Origin: Candidatus Omnitrophota bacterium
GTDB taxonomy: Bacteria; Omnitrophota; Gorgyraeia; 2-02-FULL-51-18; JAGOUK01
Assembly (NCBI GenBank): GCA_018061225.1
Contig: JAGOUK010000054.1
Coordinates: 1-7,746 of the forward strand
Direction: 5' to 3'
DNA length: 7,746 nt
Both the position numbers and the translations under genes were made by a program. Every line of letters starts with the position of its first letter. The first letter of the stretch is position 1. Of this stretch, positions 6,133-7,746 are shown in pieces. Under the pieces are notes generated by a model. It searched no databases. It was not told where the DNA came from and saw nothing but the letters and a program-made list of their open reading frames with translations.

Positions 6133-7746
6133 ATCTCGGATCCGGATCATGTCCGGCATCCGTTGTGGGGCCCCAGCGGTAATCCGTCTCTAGGAGCAAG
6201 GCGGATTGAATGAAGGCCATGTGCGAATAGCCCTGCGGAAAGTTTCCCGTCTGCCTGCCTGTTTCCGGTTCCAAGCCTTCCGACATCAAGCCCAGATAAT
6301 TAACCGAACCTACCGCGCGGTTAAACATCTCCCGGGCTTCCTCGCGTCGGCCCGTAAGATGCAGCGCGTTGACCATCCAAAACGTGCAAATCAGGAAGGC
6401 GTTTTCGGGCTTCCCGAAGTCATCGTCGGCGGTGTAGCGCATGGCAAAACCATTTTTGACAAGTTCCCGGTAACAAAAGTCCACTGTCTTCACCATGCGC
6501 GGGTCATCCTTCGGCAAGAACCCGTAATGAAGCATCTGAAGAACGGCAGCGTCGGCATTCATGGAGCCATAGGACATCGTGAAGGCCTGAACCTTTTCGT
6601 TCCACCCCTTGGTGAGAATGTCTTCCTTGATCTTCGCCGCGAGTTTGAAGCAATCATCCGCGTAGCTTTGTTTGTCGATGATGCGGGCAATACGGCCGGC
6701 GCGGTCCATCGCGACCCAGTTCATCAGTTTGGAAAAAACATGGTGCTGCACCCCGCCCCGGTATTCCCAGATACCGTTGTCCGGTTGTTCCCAGACTTTT
6801 TTGGACGCGTTCACCAGCGACCGCACCGCGGTCCAAAGCTCCTGATCGAAGTCGAATCTACGGTCCGCGTGAAGTTCGAAGTAAGTGAAGATCGCGTCGA
6901 GCAGCTCGCCATACAGATCATTCTGCGTCTGAAGATACGCCTCGTTGCCGATGCGAACCGGCCTGGAGTCCGCGTATCCGTCCAGATGATCCAGCGTTTT
7001 TTCCGTAAGAATTTTGTCCCCGTGAATTCCGTACATGACGGCGACACCGTCATTCTTGAGCAGCATCCGGTTGAGGATGAATCGCATGTAACGGGAAGAT
7101 GAATGGACATGTCCCAACCGCGCGTACAATTCCACGATCATCGACGCGTCACGGCTCCAGCAGTAGCGGTAATCCCAGTTGCGGGGCCCGCCCATTGTCT
7201 CCGGTAGAGAGGTTGTCGGAGCGGCGATCACCGCACCGGTCCGCTCGTACATCAAGAGCTTCAGCACGATCAGTGAACGGACGATCAGATTGCGGTACTT
7301 ATCCGGCACCTTGGTCCGATACGTCCATCCGAGCCAATAACTCTTGGTGCGCTCAAATTCCACATAGATGCGGTCGGCGTGGACCGGCTGAATTTTTTCG
7401 TGATACGAAAGGATGAGATACGCGGAGGTCGGCAATGTGATCTCGCGGGACTCAAGGATGTCGGCATACTTCAAGTCAGTATAGAGGTAGAAGCTGTGAT
7501 ACTCCCCGTCCACGGAAAGGTATTTGAGAAAATCGCCATGGTCCTCGACGCGGGTTTGGCTCAGGCCGTAATTGGGCCGGACATCGAGCCGGACGCGGAT
7601 CCTGGGCTGACCTGAGATCACGCGAAGACTGCGCTGGATCTCGGCGGGACAATAGAGGTGATCCGCATCACGCTGGAAGCGCGGCATGTAGTCGTACATG
7701 TCAAAAACGCCGTCTTTGGTCTCGACGCGCGTCCGGAGAATGGGGG
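6131..7746 (-). CDS. Glycoside hydrolase family 15 protein, glucoamylase/trehalase type (N-terminus beyond window)
   Basis: The 537 visible residues are the C-terminal part of a GH15 enzyme, an inverting hydrolase that releases beta-glucose from alpha-glucosides. The frame is open through the right edge and the first visible residues (TRVETKDGVFDMYDYMP) match the N-terminal beta-sandwich of the family, so ATG 7699 is internal. About 70-80 residues are probably missing compared with the usual length near 600. The (alpha/alpha)6-barrel carries GGPRNWDYRYCWSRDA (around visible residues 188-200). The likely general acid Glu327 is in IWEYRGG and the likely base Glu489 is in LMSEGLEPETG, followed by GNFPQGYSHMA. 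No signal peptide can be judged. Placement before otsA-otsB makes the substrate either trehalose, as in GH15 trehalases, or a glycogen- or starch-like glucan. The sequence does not decide between these. The stop codon overlaps the otsA ribosome binding site, so the genes are likely co-transcribed. Confidence 0.94.
   Translation of the reverse strand, partial: PILRTRVETKDGVFDMYDYMPRFQRDADHLYCPAEIQRSLRVISGQPRIRVRLDVRPNYGLSQTRVEDHGDFLKYLSVDGEYHSFYLYTDLKYADILESREITLPTSAYLILSYHEKIQPVHADRIYVEFERTKSYWLGWTYRTKVPDKYRNLIVRSLIVLKLLMYERTGAVIAAPTTSLPETMGGPRNWDYRYCWSRDASMIVELYARLGHVHSSSRYMRFILNRMLLKNDGVAVMYGIHGDKILTEKTLDHLDGYADSRPVRIGNEAYLQTQNDLYGELLDAIFTYFELHADRRFDFDQELWTAVRSLVNASKKVWEQPDNGIWEYRGGVQHHVFSKLMNWVAMDRAGRIARIIDKQSYADDCFKLAAKIKEDILTKGWNEKVQAFTMSYGSMNADAAVLQMLHYGFLPKDDPRMVKTVDFCYRELVKNGFAMRYTADDDFGKPENAFLICTFWMVNALHLTGRREEAREMFNRAVGSVNYLGLMSEGLEPETGRQTGNFPQGYSHMAFIQSALLLETDYRWGPTTDAGHDPDPR

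Noticed and set aside
6206..7102. Plus-strand 298-residue frame inside the GH15 gene
   Set aside because: Antisense shadow of strongly conserved GH15 catalytic sequence.
7697..7699. ATG 7699 as the GH15 start codon
   Set aside because: The frame continues to the window edge with family-typical residues (TRVETKDGVFD), so this Met is internal.
1..7746. tRNA/rRNA genes, CRISPR arrays, insertion sequences, attachment sites
   Set aside because: No cloverleaf, spaced direct repeats, transposase or integrase frame, or terminal inverted repeats were noticed by eye on either strand; nearly all sequence is accounted for by the five genes.

Overview
The window comes from a Gram-negative (diderm) bacterium. 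It encodes an outer-membrane TonB-dependent receptor, a small exported protein, a membrane-anchored SCO-type thioredoxin-fold protein and a trehalose-type sugar operon. The DNA is moderately GC-rich. I cannot assign a phylum; an environmental, possibly uncultured lineage is plausible but is only inference.

Layout, left to right. (1) 1-1900, minus strand: a YncD/FecA-like TonB-dependent receptor whose C-terminus lies off the left edge. (2) 2005-2367, minus: a 120-residue exported protein of unknown function with a compact Cys/His/Met/Cys motif, 104 nt upstream of the receptor gene and in the same direction. (3) 2368-2491: a 124-nt divergent intergenic region with one good promoter in each direction. 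Each promoter would start transcription at, or within about a base of, the adjacent start codon, so both mRNAs would be leaderless. (4) 2492-3085, plus: an SCO1/SenC/PrrC-type protein with the complete CxxxCP...His copper-binding signature. Genes 1-3 look like one metal (probably copper) handling module, although the receptor's ligand is not proven.

(5) 3092-7746, minus: an apparent operon of a GH15 glycoside hydrolase (glucoamylase/trehalase type, N-terminus off the right edge), an unusual trehalose-6-phosphate synthase, and trehalose-6-phosphate phosphatase (otsB). The genes are tightly packed: the GH15 stop codon lies inside the ribosome binding site of otsA, and otsA overlaps otsB by 4 nt (GTGA). 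OtsA and OtsB would make trehalose from a nucleotide-activated glucose and glucose-6-phosphate. The GH15 enzyme would release glucose from an alpha-glucan or from trehalose.

The most notable object is the OtsA. Ahead of its GT20 catalytic domain it has about 275 residues with the architecture of a membrane sensor: TM helix, about 145-residue extracytoplasmic domain, second TM helix, HAMP-like segment and a charged helical linker. This suggests a synthase that is membrane-tethered and perhaps switched directly by an external signal. No RNA genes, mobile elements or CRISPR arrays were seen, and no gene-free stretch exceeds 125 nt.
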